IMG/VR virus record: IMGVR_UViG_3300005253_000632
Coordinates: 1 to 57,978 of that record
DNA: 57,978 nucleotides
From: a virus
Reading direction: 5' to 3' (one strand)
Shown here: positions 1 through 8,883 of the stretch, piece by piece
Layout: each line of letters begins with the position of its first letter
How positions within the stretch are numbered: the stretch's first letter is position 1
Notes under the pieces: model-generated
The model's input: only the letters and a program-made list of their open reading frames with translations
Database searches by the model: none
Told to the model about the DNA's origin: nothing
Position numbers and translations under genes: made by a program

Positions 1-2
1 CG

Positions 3-1745
3 CTTGAGAAGCGTGGGAGTTGGCGTGCCGGCAAGAAGAAGAAGGAGGCCGAAGAAGCACAGAGGATCGCAGTAAAGCCGGAAACGCAAGCCTGCCGGGT
101 CACGCGGAGCAACTTCTCGGACGCCAAGATCGAACGTATCATCCGCAGCAAGATACCGGGCTATGACCCATTTCGCGACGCTGGGGACTGCGTTTTCGAT
201 TTTGATGCCGCCCGCAGCATCATTCGGTTCTTCCACTGCTCTCTCAGGCACTGCAAGGGTCCGATTGCCGGGCAGCCGTTCCTGCTTGAAGAATGGCAGA
301 TCGCCGTGCTCGCCAACGCGTTCGGCTGGAAGCGTCCGAACGGCAGGCGGCGGTATCGCAAGATATTCCTGTTCGTGCCCCGCAAGAATGGGAAGAGCCC
401 GATAGCGGCGGGGGTTGTGCTGTACTTGATCATGGAGGATGGCGAGCGTGGCGCCGAGGTGTACGGTGCCGCCCGCGTATACAAGCAGGCATCCGTCATA
501 TGGTCATACGCCAGCGGCATGGTGAAACAGGACCCGGCGCTGGACGAGAAGTGCAGCATCTTCAAGGGGCAAAGCAGGTCGATTGAGTATGTGGACCCGG
601 ATGGCTTTCAGAGCATCTATCGAGTTCTGGCTGCTGATGCACTGTCGGAGCATGGTCAAAACACGTCCGGATATGTGATTGACGAAGTACATGCTTTGGC
701 CGATGGCGAGATGATCGACGTGCTTGAGACCTCGACCGGAGCGCGCCCGCAACCTCTGGGCTTCTACATCTCGACCTCAGATTTTGAGCGTCCGGTCTCG
801 CCCTGCAATGACATGCACAAATACGCCAGCGGGGTTCGCGATGGGCTGGTCGATAATCCGTATTTCCTGCCGGTGATTTTCGAGGCTGGCCGAGATGACA
901 ATTGGGCTGATCCTGCCGTTTGGGCACGAGCTAATCCGAACCTGGGCATCAGTCTGACGACCGAGTACATGGAAGAGCAGTGCAAGAAGGCACAAGCTAC
1001 CCCGGCCTTTGAAAACACCTTCAAGCGACTCAATCTGAATATCCGCACTGAGCAGGACGTGCGCTGGATCGTCAAAGGGAAATGGGATGCTTGTGTCGGC
1101 GAAGTCGATGCCAAGGCCCTGGAGAAACAAACCTGCTACGGCGGGTTGGATTTGGCGACTACGAGCGATATCACCTGCCTCGTGCTGGCCTTCCCGCAGG
1201 ACAGGGGCATCAAGCTGCTGGCGTTCTATTGGGTTCCCCAAGAGACGGTCGCCATCCGCGACAAGCGCGACAGGACGACATATCAGAAGTGGGTTGACCA
1301 GGGCATCATCCGCACCACGCCCGGCGACATGACCGACTACGGCTTTGTCCGCAAGGACATCAACGAACTCGCAGATACCTATGGAATCAAGCAAATCGCA
1401 GTGGATCGCGTGTTTCAAGGGGCACAGCTGTCCCATGAGCTTGAACAGGACGGCATGGATGTGTTGGCCTTTGGCCAAGGCTTCAGGTCGATGGCGGCAC
1501 CAACCAGCGAGTTCGACCGGCTGATCCGTGCCGGAGAACTGGAGCACGGAGGTTGCCCAGTGCTGTCTTGGCACGCTAGTAACGTCTCAGTAAGGCTCGA
1601 CGATGCAGGTTGCATGAAACCATCGAAGGTGAAATCAACCGAGAAGATCGACGGCATTGTGTCCGCCATCATGGCCGTGGGCCTGTGCATGGCCCACGAA
1701 GAGAAGAAAAGCGTCTACGCGACGCGCGGGGTGATTGCGCTATGA
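3..1745 (+). CDS. terL: Terminase large subunit, 5' partial
   Basis: ATP-driven DNA packaging motor and headful/cos nuclease of a tailed phage. The frame is open from base 3, so the true start lies left of the window; 580 residues are visible. Walker A is PRKNGKS (nt 378-398), preceded by the hydrophobic strand usual in HK97-like terminases. Walker B is IDEVHAL (about nt 675-695). The C-terminal nuclease half has the Asp-bearing strand YGGLDLATTSD (near nt 1138) and a late EKIDGIVSA motif. Portal and head genes follow in the usual order. Identification is firm; the packaging type cannot be told from the sequence. Confidence 0.95.
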   Translation, partial: LEKRGSWRAGKKKKEAEEAQRIAVKPETQACRVTRSNFSDAKIERIIRSKIPGYDPFRDAGDCVFDFDAARSIIRFFHCSLRHCKGPIAGQPFLLEEWQIAVLANAFGWKRPNGRRRYRKIFLFVPRKNGKSPIAAGVVLYLIMEDGERGAEVYGAARVYKQASVIWSYASGMVKQDPALDEKCSIFKGQSRSIEYVDPDGFQSIYRVLAADALSEHGQNTSGYVIDEVHALADGEMIDVLETSTGARPQPLGFYISTSDFERPVSPCNDMHKYASGVRDGLVDNPYFLPVIFEAGRDDNWADPAVWARANPNLGISLTTEYMEEQCKKAQATPAFENTFKRLNLNIRTEQDVRWIVKGKWDACVGEVDAKALEKQTCYGGLDLATTSDITCLVLAFPQDRGIKLLAFYWVPQETVAIRDKRDRTTYQKWVDQGIIRTTPGDMTDYGFVRKDINELADTYGIKQIAVDRVFQGAQLSHELEQDGMDVLAFGQGFRSMAAPTSEFDRLIRAGELEHGGCPVLSWHASNVSVRLDDAGCMKPSKVKSTEKIDGIVSAIMAVGLCMAHEEKKSVYATRGVIAL

Positions 1746-1752
1746 GGAGCCC

Positions 1753-1932
1753 ATGAAGACCGCCATCGAAATCTCATTTCTGATCGGCGCGGGGATATTC
1801 GCCGTTGGACTATGGTGGCTGGCTCCGTGGCTATCGCTTGTCATCACGGGCTTGCTCATCATGCTCGGCGCCGGCGTCGCCTACTTTAACGAACCCGCCA
1901 AGAAGTCCGCCAAGCCTACCAAGACAAGCTGA
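1753..1932 (+). CDS. Small two-segment membrane protein
   Basis: 59 residues with two hydrophobic stretches (about residues 5-21 and 25-43) and a lysine-rich tail ending PAKKSAKPTKTS. The ATG at 1753 follows a GAGG at 1744-1749; a TTG at 1735 would add six residues but has no better ribosome site. It sits between terminase and portal, a common place for small accessory genes. Function unknown. Confidence 0.6.
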   Translation: MKTAIEISFLIGAGIFAVGLWWLAPWLSLVITGLLIMLGAGVAYFNEPAKKSAKPTKTS

Positions 1933-1960
1933 CCGCTGACCCGCCTGGAGGGGTGGATAG

Positions 1961-3667
1961 TTGATACTAGACCGCATTTTGCCGACCAAGTTGGCGGCTA
2001 CGTTCAAGAATCCGCCCGATTGGTTGGTCGGGGCACTTGGCGGCAGCCTGACGACTGCGGGCGTGCGCGTTACGCCTGCGAGCGCTCTCACGCTGGCTGC
2101 CTACTTCGCCGCTATCCGTTGCATCTCTGAAGACGTGGCCAAGGTTCCGTTGATCTTGTATGAGCGCCTTGAGCCGCGCGGGAAGGAGCGCAGGCGGGAC
2201 CATCCCGTCTATCCGCTCCTAAAAGAGCAACCCAACGCCAATATGACCGCAATGACCTTGCGGGAGACGATGACACAGCACGCGCTGGGCTGGGGCAACG
2301 GCTATGCCGAGATCGTTCGCGATCGCGACCTGACCATACAGTCGCTAGAGCTGCTGACGCCGGATCGCGTGACGCCGCGCATCAACGAGAACACCGAGCG
2401 AGTAGTGTACGAAGTGCGCAATCGCCACGGCGAACAGCGCATCTTGCAGGATTTCCAGGTCTTTCACCTTCACGGGCTCGGATATGACGGGCTGACCGGC
2501 TATTCCATTGCGCATCTAGCTCGCGAAGCTATCGGGCTGGGTCTGGCACAAGAGGCCAGCGGTTCAACAGTATTCAGTAACGGTGTTCGCGCGGGTGGCA
2601 TCCTGGAAATGGATGGCGTTCTCGGTGAGGTCGAGCTACAGAATTTCCGCGAATCCTGGACACGGCAATATGCGGGCGTCGAGAACGCGAACAAGACGAT
2701 GCTGTTGGAACACGGCATCAAGTTCAAGCCCATTACGATACCTTTCAAAGAATCGCAGTTCATCGAAGGCCGCAGCTTCAGCGCCGCCGACATTGCCCGA
2801 TTCTTCAGAGTTCCGCCCCACATCATCGGCATAATGGACGCTGCGACGTTCTCGAACATTGAGCAGCAATCTATCGAGTACGTCACGCTCACGTTGATGA
2901 GCTGGTTCGTTCGTTGGGAACAAGAAGTCAAGCGCAAGCTGCTGACCAAAGTGACGGACGAAGACTTGTTCGCAGAGCACCTTGTTGACGCTCTGCTTCG
3001 CGGCGACATTGGAAGCCGCTTCAAGGCTTATGCCACCGCCCGACAGTGGGGCTGGATGAGCGCCAACGATGTGCTGGAGAAGGAAAACAGCAATCCGCTT
3101 CCAGGCGACCAGGGCGATATTTACCTGTCTCCGCTGAACATGGGCGATGCCGAGGACATCGGCGAAGAGCCGGAGCCGGATGAGCCTGCCGGTGATGAGG
3201 ACAATGACGGCGACGATCCATTCTCCGCAACCGTAATCCACGACACCACCGTCGAGTCCATCACCGAGGCCCATGCCGATGTGTTTGGCGAGCGCATTGA
3301 GCGCTTGCTGAAAATCGAGTGCGATCGCGTGCGTCGCATCATGTCCAAGGACGATTCGGGCGAAAAGTTGGCCGAATTCTACTCCGAACATACGCAATTC
3401 ATGCTTGACGGGCTTCGTCCGCCGAGCACCGCGTTGTGCGGTTCGCTGTGGGCAGCGCTGGGCGGCGGCGAAATGTCCAACGTCCTCAAGAGCACTCTGG
3501 AGGCCGGGCTAATTAGTATCGTCAACAACCACGTCAACCACGCTCGGGCGTCGCTTGATGAATCTGCCGAGCAGTTCTACGAGTGCTGGCAGGGCGGCAG
3601 GGCGGCAGAGCTGGCACAAGAAACAACCGAATTCTGCATGGCAGCAGTTCGGACATGGGGGGAATAA
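1961..3667 (+). CDS. Portal protein (HK97 family)
   Basis: 568 residues. Dodecameric ring at the capsid vertex through which DNA enters and to which the tail attaches. The start is TTG at 1961 with a strong CTGGAGGGG 9 nt upstream. The sequence shows family features: N-terminal AYFAAIRCISEDVAKVPL, the GWGNGYAEIVRDR strand, the AADIARFFRVPPHIIG motif and the helix IEYVTLTLMSWFVRWEQ. The C-terminal 170 residues are acidic and longer than in many HK97 portals. It lies directly between terminase and the first structural gene. Confidence 0.93.
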   Translation: MILDRILPTKLAATFKNPPDWLVGALGGSLTTAGVRVTPASALTLAAYFAAIRCISEDVAKVPLILYERLEPRGKERRRDHPVYPLLKEQPNANMTAMTLRETMTQHALGWGNGYAEIVRDRDLTIQSLELLTPDRVTPRINENTERVVYEVRNRHGEQRILQDFQVFHLHGLGYDGLTGYSIAHLAREAIGLGLAQEASGSTVFSNGVRAGGILEMDGVLGEVELQNFRESWTRQYAGVENANKTMLLEHGIKFKPITIPFKESQFIEGRSFSAADIARFFRVPPHIIGIMDAATFSNIEQQSIEYVTLTLMSWFVRWEQEVKRKLLTKVTDEDLFAEHLVDALLRGDIGSRFKAYATARQWGWMSANDVLEKENSNPLPGDQGDIYLSPLNMGDAEDIGEEPEPDEPAGDEDNDGDDPFSATVIHDTTVESITEAHADVFGERIERLLKIECDRVRRIMSKDDSGEKLAEFYSEHTQFMLDGLRPPSTALCGSLWAALGGGEMSNVLKSTLEAGLISIVNNHVNHARASLDESAEQFYECWQGGRAAELAQETTEFCMAAVRTWGE

Positions 3668-4384
3668 ATGGCACTTCCACAGTTTATACAGACCAACGGC
3701 GTGACAACCGGCGTAACGCCGGTAACTGTCGTTCCTGCTCCGACCAATTCCAGCGTTGTGCATCGCTTGAAGTCTTTGGTAGTCACAAACAAAGACACTG
3801 TAGATGTGGTGATCATCGTACAGATGGCAGACGGTGCGACCGATCGGGAGGTGAGCCACACGAGCCATAACGCCGGCGTGGCCGCCACTGGAGTGTTGAC
3901 CTTCAGCGGCAATGCTGCGAACGCCGAAACGATAATCATCGGCGGCAAAACATACACTTGGCAGAATGCGTTGACCGATGTGGACGGCAATATTGATGTC
4001 GGGACACTTCAGGCCGATAGCGAGGACCAACTTACCGCAGCCATCAACCTTGCGGCTGGGGCTGGCACCAAATACGCCGCCTCGATGACGGCCGGCGCGG
4101 TGACCGCCGTAGACGGTGCCGGGATCGTGACGGTGACGGCGAACGTAACAGGAACGGCCGGCAACTTCATTGCCACAACAGAGAGCATGGGTAGTGGAGC
4201 CTGGGGTGCTGGCGTACTCTCCGGCGGCGAAGACCCCGGCCGATTGCTGCTTGTAGACGACATTGTTGTGGACTCTTCCACCAAAAGCATTGAACTGTTG
4301 CTCGGTTGGCCCGTGGTCACTACGGAATGTGACTTTGTTGTCACATATTCGCGCGAGGGAGCACCCGATCTAGCCTCAGTCTAG
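3668..4384 (+). CDS. Putative virion protein with beta-rich module
   Basis: 238 residues, starting directly at the portal stop. Residues about 75-195 carry a Thr/Gly/Ala-rich module with IIIGGKTYTWQNAL followed by AAINLAAGAGTKY, VTVTANVTGTAGNF and a Gly-Gly close. This pattern recurs inserted in phage head and tail proteins and is probably a beta-sandwich. The outer parts (residues 1-75 and 195-238) read as one domain split by it. Likely a head decoration or minor structural protein from its position; the exact role is not shown. Confidence 0.6.
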   Translation: MALPQFIQTNGVTTGVTPVTVVPAPTNSSVVHRLKSLVVTNKDTVDVVIIVQMADGATDREVSHTSHNAGVAATGVLTFSGNAANAETIIIGGKTYTWQNALTDVDGNIDVGTLQADSEDQLTAAINLAAGAGTKYAASMTAGAVTAVDGAGIVTVTANVTGTAGNFIATTESMGSGAWGAGVLSGGEDPGRLLLVDDIVVDSSTKSIELLLGWPVVTTECDFVVTYSREGAPDLASV

Positions 4385-4392
4385 GGGAACGC

Positions 4393-5208
4393 ATGAAAGA
4401 CGCACTTAGAAATCCGTCCAAATGGCAGCGCGGCCCAACGGCCCACGGCTTCGAGAACCTGAAGAGCAACGTCGTGCGCAGCGGCGGCGATAGCGGCGCG
4501 GGGCTCATCTCAAGGTTCAGCGTGATAACGCGCGGCGAGGCGCTGGGGCATGAGATGTGGATTGACCGAGACTTCTTGCAGCAGACTGCGGACGCCATAA
4601 ATGCAAATGGCAGACAGGGCATCAAGAGCCGATTCACGCATCCCGGCCTGTCTGGCGATGGATTGGGCCGTTTTCTAGGCCGGGTTAAGGATGCTCGCGT
4701 CATTGGCACTCAAACCTTTGCCGATTTGCACATTTCCGAGACGGCGCACGACACGCCTGACGGCGACCTGGGTTCCTTCGTCATGGACCTGGCAGAGAAG
4801 GAGCCGGACATGTTCGGCACCTCGATCGTCTTCAGCCGCAGTGAATCTGACGAGGCAGCGTTCATCGCTGACCACAAAGACAAGCGTGGCCGTTTCGTTT
4901 CGCCCGACCGCAACAATGCTCAGAACTTCGTCCACGCGCGGCTGCAAGAGTTGCGGGCCGATGACGTAGTGGACGAACCGGCGGCCAATCCACACGGCAT
5001 GTTCCATCGCGGGGACGAAATCGCTCGCGATGCCGAAGACTTGCTGTGCTATTCGCTCGGGTTGACGGAAACCGTGCCCTCGCTAACAGAACTGGACATC
5101 GACCCCACGCGGGTTGCCGAATATCTCAAGAAGTTCCTAGCCCGCCGCGGACTGCGGATAGTTTCCGCATCCGACTTGCTGGCCCGCTGCGAAGCAGCCA
5201 GAGAATAA
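4393..5208 (+). CDS. Putative head maturation (prohead) protease
   Basis: 271 residues, between portal and capsid where the maturation protease belongs. A histidine in RFTHPG (His83) and a serine in FGTSIVFS (Ser144) match the His and Ser positions and spacing of the herpesvirus/HK97-type prohead protease fold, whose serine lies in a G-x-S-I-x-F strand. It would cleave the scaffold-like N-terminus of the capsid protein. Overall similarity to classic S78 proteases is low, so the family call rests on the motifs and position. Confidence 0.7.
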   Translation: MKDALRNPSKWQRGPTAHGFENLKSNVVRSGGDSGAGLISRFSVITRGEALGHEMWIDRDFLQQTADAINANGRQGIKSRFTHPGLSGDGLGRFLGRVKDARVIGTQTFADLHISETAHDTPDGDLGSFVMDLAEKEPDMFGTSIVFSRSESDEAAFIADHKDKRGRFVSPDRNNAQNFVHARLQELRADDVVDEPAANPHGMFHRGDEIARDAEDLLCYSLGLTETVPSLTELDIDPTRVAEYLKKFLARRGLRIVSASDLLARCEAARE

Positions 5209-5263
5209 TCCCACAATTCAACTACCCATCGTCTCGGCGTGATGCCGGGCACATCGTACAGAA

Positions 5264-5288
5264 CGCTGCGGGCGTGACGCCCGCAGCG
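5264..5288 (+). promoter_or_regulatory. GC-rich hairpin before capsid gene
   Basis: CGCTGCGGGCG and CGCCCGCAGCG form a perfect 11-bp stem with a TGA loop, 43 nt before the capsid start and without a U-tract. It may be an RNA processing or stabilising hairpin, or an attenuator. The function is inferred. Confidence 0.6.
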
Positions 5289-5331
5289 ACCTGCTGACAC
5301 ATCACATAGTCCAATCCTAGGAGGGAGAGGG

Positions 5332-6747
5332 ATGCCGCAAAAGACATCTCTGGAGTTGCTCGAAGAGCGCAACTTCCTAATCAAAACCGCAGAAAACGTC
5401 GCCAAGAAGGCCCAGAAAGAGGGCTTGGCGCTTACTGACGAGGAGGTCAAGGAAACCGATGCGATGCTCGCTGAAGCAGAGTCGCTTACAGCGGACATCG
5501 AGAAAATGCAGCGCGCCGAGAAACAACTCACGCGCATTGAAGACGCTGTTGGTTCGATACAGAATCCCGACGCCGGACGCAAGACGACCACTGCTGAGCC
5601 GGTCGATTCGCTGGCCAACATGACGCCCAGCAAGATTCCCGCACAGTACAACAAAACTTACGGGAAGCTCAAGGCGTTTACCGGCGGAGCTAGTGCCGAG
5701 CAGGACCGCTACGACGCTTTCGAGTCGGGCATGTGGATTCGAGCCACGTTCTTCCGCGATAGCATAGCGCATCGCTGGTGCGAACTCAATGGCGTGTACC
5801 ACAAGCTGGCCGCCGAAGAGGGCTCGGGCACTGCGGGCGGAAATCTCGTGCCGTCACCGCTTCTCGATCGCATTATCGTATTGCGCGATGAGTTCGGCAC
5901 GTTCAGGCGCGAATGCGACCTCGTTCCGATGGGTCGCGACACGCTGTCAATTCCGAAGCTGAGCACAGGTACCACTGCTTCGTTCTTCGCCGAGTCGGCA
6001 ACAATTGGCGAAAGCGATCCTGTATGGCTACAAGTTAATCTCACAGCCAAGAAGCTAGGGATAATTACGCGCATCAGCAACGAGCTTGCAGAGGATGCGG
6101 TAATCAACCTTGCCGACTGGCTTGCGATGGACATGGCGCGAGCGTTTGCGCTGAAGGAAGACGAAGTTGGATTTGCTGGCACGGGCGTAGCGTCTGATGG
6201 CGGCATCATCGGTGTCGCGCAGGCGTTCACCAATGGTCACTCGACATCCGCTTCTCCGTTGGCCGGCGCAGTTAATGCCAGTGCGGCTAACGACGACTTC
6301 GTTGAGCTTGATGCTACCGATATGGCTCTGATTATGGCTGCTTTGCCGGCGTACGCTCGGTCTAATGCCAAATGGTACTGTAGTTCGGTGTGTCAGGACT
6401 TGGTGTTCAATCGCTTGGCAAATGCCGGCGGCGGACAAACTGTTCAGACGTTTAGGGGTGAGCTTGGCCCGTCATTCCTCGGGCACTCCGTTGTGACCAA
6501 TGAACAGCTGCCCAGCACCACGACGGCCGCTGCGTTGAACAACAGCACCATGCTGCTCTTTGGCGATTTGCGCCTGGCTGCGGTAATGGGTGACCGCCGG
6601 GGCATTACTGTTGCTTCAAGCGCAGACCGTTACTTCGAGGTAGATCAGGTCGCCATTCGTGCTACCGAGCGCTTCGACATTGCCATCCACGGCCTAGGCG
6701 ATGCGACCACTGCCGGTCCCATCGTTGCATTGATTGGCCAAACCTAA
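5332..6747 (+). CDS. Major capsid protein, HK97 fold
   Basis: 471 residues. Residues 1-80 are a charged coiled coil (LEERNFLIKTAENV..., rich in Glu/Lys/Ala) like the delta scaffold domain of HK97 gp5. A linker follows, then the capsid fold: VPSPLLDRIIVLRDEFGTFR, a strand ending KKLGIITRISNEL, AFTNGHS, and a C-terminus with YFEVDQVAIRATERFDIAIHG. The protease upstream probably removes the coiled coil. The ATG is set by an excellent AGGAGGGAGAGG. This is the most conserved structural gene here together with the terminase. Confidence 0.93.
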   Translation: MPQKTSLELLEERNFLIKTAENVAKKAQKEGLALTDEEVKETDAMLAEAESLTADIEKMQRAEKQLTRIEDAVGSIQNPDAGRKTTTAEPVDSLANMTPSKIPAQYNKTYGKLKAFTGGASAEQDRYDAFESGMWIRATFFRDSIAHRWCELNGVYHKLAAEEGSGTAGGNLVPSPLLDRIIVLRDEFGTFRRECDLVPMGRDTLSIPKLSTGTTASFFAESATIGESDPVWLQVNLTAKKLGIITRISNELAEDAVINLADWLAMDMARAFALKEDEVGFAGTGVASDGGIIGVAQAFTNGHSTSASPLAGAVNASAANDDFVELDATDMALIMAALPAYARSNAKWYCSSVCQDLVFNRLANAGGGQTVQTFRGELGPSFLGHSVVTNEQLPSTTTAAALNNSTMLLFGDLRLAAVMGDRRGITVASSADRYFEVDQVAIRATERFDIAIHGLGDATTAGPIVALIGQT

Positions 6748-6765
6748 CGAAAGGGGGAAGAGAGA

Positions 6766-7251
6766 ATGGGACTCACTGATAGTTATCAAAATGGCGTTGC
6801 TGAATGTTTTCAGCTCGGCACAATTGCCACAAACGCAACCAGCCTTACGACCGTTGACACCTTGTCGCGCGGCGCGTTTGCGATTGTTGATGTGGTTCAG
6901 AATGTGCCAGCGGCAACGAACACCTCGGCCAAGTGGACTTCGTTGGTTCTGTCGCACGGCACAACCACCGATGCCACGAATCACACGGCGATCACGAACA
7001 TGACGGGCACTACCAACACGACCGCCACTACGGCGCAGTTCGTGTTGCCCACGAACAACGATACGGCCGTGAATCAGATTTGCAGATTCTACATCGACCT
7101 GCGTAACAAGGAGCGCTTTATCGGCGTAACTAAGCAGGCTTCGGCTAACCACCAGAGCACGGCGAATACTGCTACGCTCTTCCGTCGGCCAACCTCGCCA
7201 GTCACGGATGCGGAACGCAATGTCGGCGTATCTGTTGTGAACATCGCTTAA
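6766..7251 (+). CDS. Putative head decoration or stabilising protein
   Basis: 161 residues, downstream of the capsid gene with AGGGGGAAGAGAG as ribosome site. Composition is Thr/Asn/Ala-rich with no charged coil or membrane segment, as in beta-rich virion proteins; it ends VGVSVVNIA. No family recognised. Position right after the major capsid gene suggests a decoration protein. Confidence 0.6.
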   Translation: MGLTDSYQNGVAECFQLGTIATNATSLTTVDTLSRGAFAIVDVVQNVPAATNTSAKWTSLVLSHGTTTDATNHTAITNMTGTTNTTATTAQFVLPTNNDTAVNQICRFYIDLRNKERFIGVTKQASANHQSTANTATLFRRPTSPVTDAERNVGVSVVNIA

Positions 7252-7267
7252 CTCCAACCTGCGGCTT

Positions 7268-7301
7268 GGGGGTGGGTGGGGAACCGTCGCTACCCGCCCC
7301 C
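7268..7301 (+). terminator. Terminator-like hairpin after capsid operon
   Basis: GGGGGTGGGT pairs with ACCCGCCCCC (10 bp with one G-U) around a 14-nt loop, followed by TTGCCCACTTTT. It lies between the capsid-region genes and the accessory transferase gene, and may end or weaken transcription there. Confidence 0.5.
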
Positions 7302-7414
7302 TTGCCCACTTTTGAAGGTGCTTTATTGCCACAAACATCGTCCGAGATGCGGATGCAGTCCCGTCGAGACAAGAACAACTTGACGCCCTGGCTGGAGGCC
7401 GAACGGCGACGCCG

Positions 7415-8578
7415 TTGCGTCTGAACATCGGCGCCGGCGAAGTCAAGTTGTCGGGCTTTGTGCCCGTTGATCGTCGCGTCGGCAAGGAAGCCTACCCGCT
7501 GGAATATGACGATGATTCCGTTGACGAGATTCGTGCCAGCCACGTGCTGGAGCATTTCGCCAGCGGAATGGTCGGCGATGTTCTGGCGAACTGGGTCAGC
7601 AAGCTCAAGCCCGGCGGCGTTATCCGTATCGCCGTACCAGACTTTGAAGTCATTGCCGGCATGGTGGCCAACTCGCCACCGTCACAGCGCGGCCTGGCCT
7701 ATGCATACGCCTTCGGCGGCCAAACGGATGCAAACGATTTCCACCACGCGGCCTTTGACCCCGCCAGCCTCAAGACGCTCATGCGCCATTGCGGGCTGCG
7801 CAAGATCAAAGGATGGCAGTCTACCTTGCAGGACTGCGCCGCCCTGCCTGTGAGCCTGAACCTAGAAGGTGTCAAGCCGCACAAGCACAAGCTGCCCGCG
7901 ATTGTAGCAGCGATGTCTACGTCTCGGCTGGGATTTACCGAGAATATGTTCAGCGCTACGGGCGTGTTTCCACACAGGAACGTCGAGTTGGTCAAGCAGA
8001 CTGGGGCCTATTGGTCACAATGCCTGGATCGCGTGCTGACGCAGTTTCTCGATGCCGGCCATGATGGCTACATTGTAGTGCTCGACTACGATACGGTATT
8101 CAATGGCGACATATTCGACGAACTCTGTTACCTGATGGCTGACAATCCGCAGGCCGATGCTATCGCGCCGTGGCAAGTGAAACGCGAGAGCGACCATGCC
8201 TTAGTGTGGATGACGGATGACGATGGCAAGAAGCGAGATGAGATTACCTACGAAGAGCTTGATCGCGAACTAATGCCGGTCGATTCAGCGCACTTCGGCT
8301 TGACGCTGTTGCGCTCTAGGTGTTTTAAGTCGCTCAGGCGCCCGTGGTTCCTGGAAATCCCCGACCCTAATGGCGCCTGGGGCGATGGTCGCATTGACCC
8401 TGACATCTACTTTTGGAATAACTGGCGTGAATGCGGCAATTCGCTATTCATGGCCAACCACGTATCCATCGGCCATTGCCAACAGTTGGCAACTTGGCCG
8501 GACTGGAATTTGAAACCGATTCATCAGTACCTGCCGGACTATCAAAAGTCCGGCCCACCGAGGGGAGCGAGACTTTGA
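7415..8578 (+). CDS. Methyltransferase-glycosyltransferase fusion
   Basis: 387 residues. Residues 1-150 look like a SAM-dependent class I methyltransferase of the type-11 sort: LNIGAGE at the start, ASHVLEHF, then LKPGGVIRIAVPDFE. Residues 160-387 look like a GT-A-type glycosyltransferase: GYIVVLDYDTVF resembles the strand with the metal-binding DxD, followed by a helix and ADAIAP. It sits as an extra gene between head genes. Start is uncertain: TTG 7415 suits the domain, but a better ribosome site (GAAGGTG) precedes TTG 7326 in another frame, which would encode a 32-residue peptide. Likely acts on a glycan of virion or host. Confidence 0.65.
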   Translation: MRLNIGAGEVKLSGFVPVDRRVGKEAYPLEYDDDSVDEIRASHVLEHFASGMVGDVLANWVSKLKPGGVIRIAVPDFEVIAGMVANSPPSQRGLAYAYAFGGQTDANDFHHAAFDPASLKTLMRHCGLRKIKGWQSTLQDCAALPVSLNLEGVKPHKHKLPAIVAAMSTSRLGFTENMFSATGVFPHRNVELVKQTGAYWSQCLDRVLTQFLDAGHDGYIVVLDYDTVFNGDIFDELCYLMADNPQADAIAPWQVKRESDHALVWMTDDDGKKRDEITYEELDRELMPVDSAHFGLTLLRSRCFKSLRRPWFLEIPDPNGAWGDGRIDPDIYFWNNWRECGNSLFMANHVSIGHCQQLATWPDWNLKPIHQYLPDYQKSGPPRGARL

Positions 8579-8880
8579 CAAACGCAGGAAGAGTATTACA
8601 CAAGATGATCAAGCGCGGCATCGTTGCCGAAGGCACGATACACGTGGTTATCACCATTGATCCCGAGAAGGATCATGTTCAAATCGAAGCCAAGCACGAC
8701 GGATTGGCCACAAGCAGACAAGCACAAGCCGCCGTGGAAGTAATAGCGCATGTCGCTGCTGGGCAGGGCATGAAGAACACGGTCAAGCCTGCCCCGAAAG
8801 CCAAGAAGTCGGAAGCAAGCAAGCCCGACGCAGACCGGCCCGACACAGAGAAGCCCGAGCGTCACCCGTTGAAGGGATAG
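8575..8880 (+). CDS. Hypothetical small protein with charged tail
   Basis: 101 residues from TTG 8575, chosen because AGGGGAGCG lies 7 nt before it; an upstream extension would overlap the previous gene heavily. Residues 1-60 look like a small alpha/beta domain with ITIDPEKDHVQIEAKHDG; residues 65-101 are Lys/Pro/Glu-rich and probably disordered. No family recognised. Confidence 0.55.
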   Translation: MTNAGRVLHKMIKRGIVAEGTIHVVITIDPEKDHVQIEAKHDGLATSRQAQAAVEVIAHVAAGQGMKNTVKPAPKAKKSEASKPDADRPDTEKPERHPLKG

Positions 8881-8883
8881 CAA

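Noticed and set aside
7326-7424. 32-residue peptide from TTG 7326
   Set aside because: Good GAAGGTG ribosome site, but the product is Arg-rich and lies in another frame just before the transferase gene; kept only as a note on its start.
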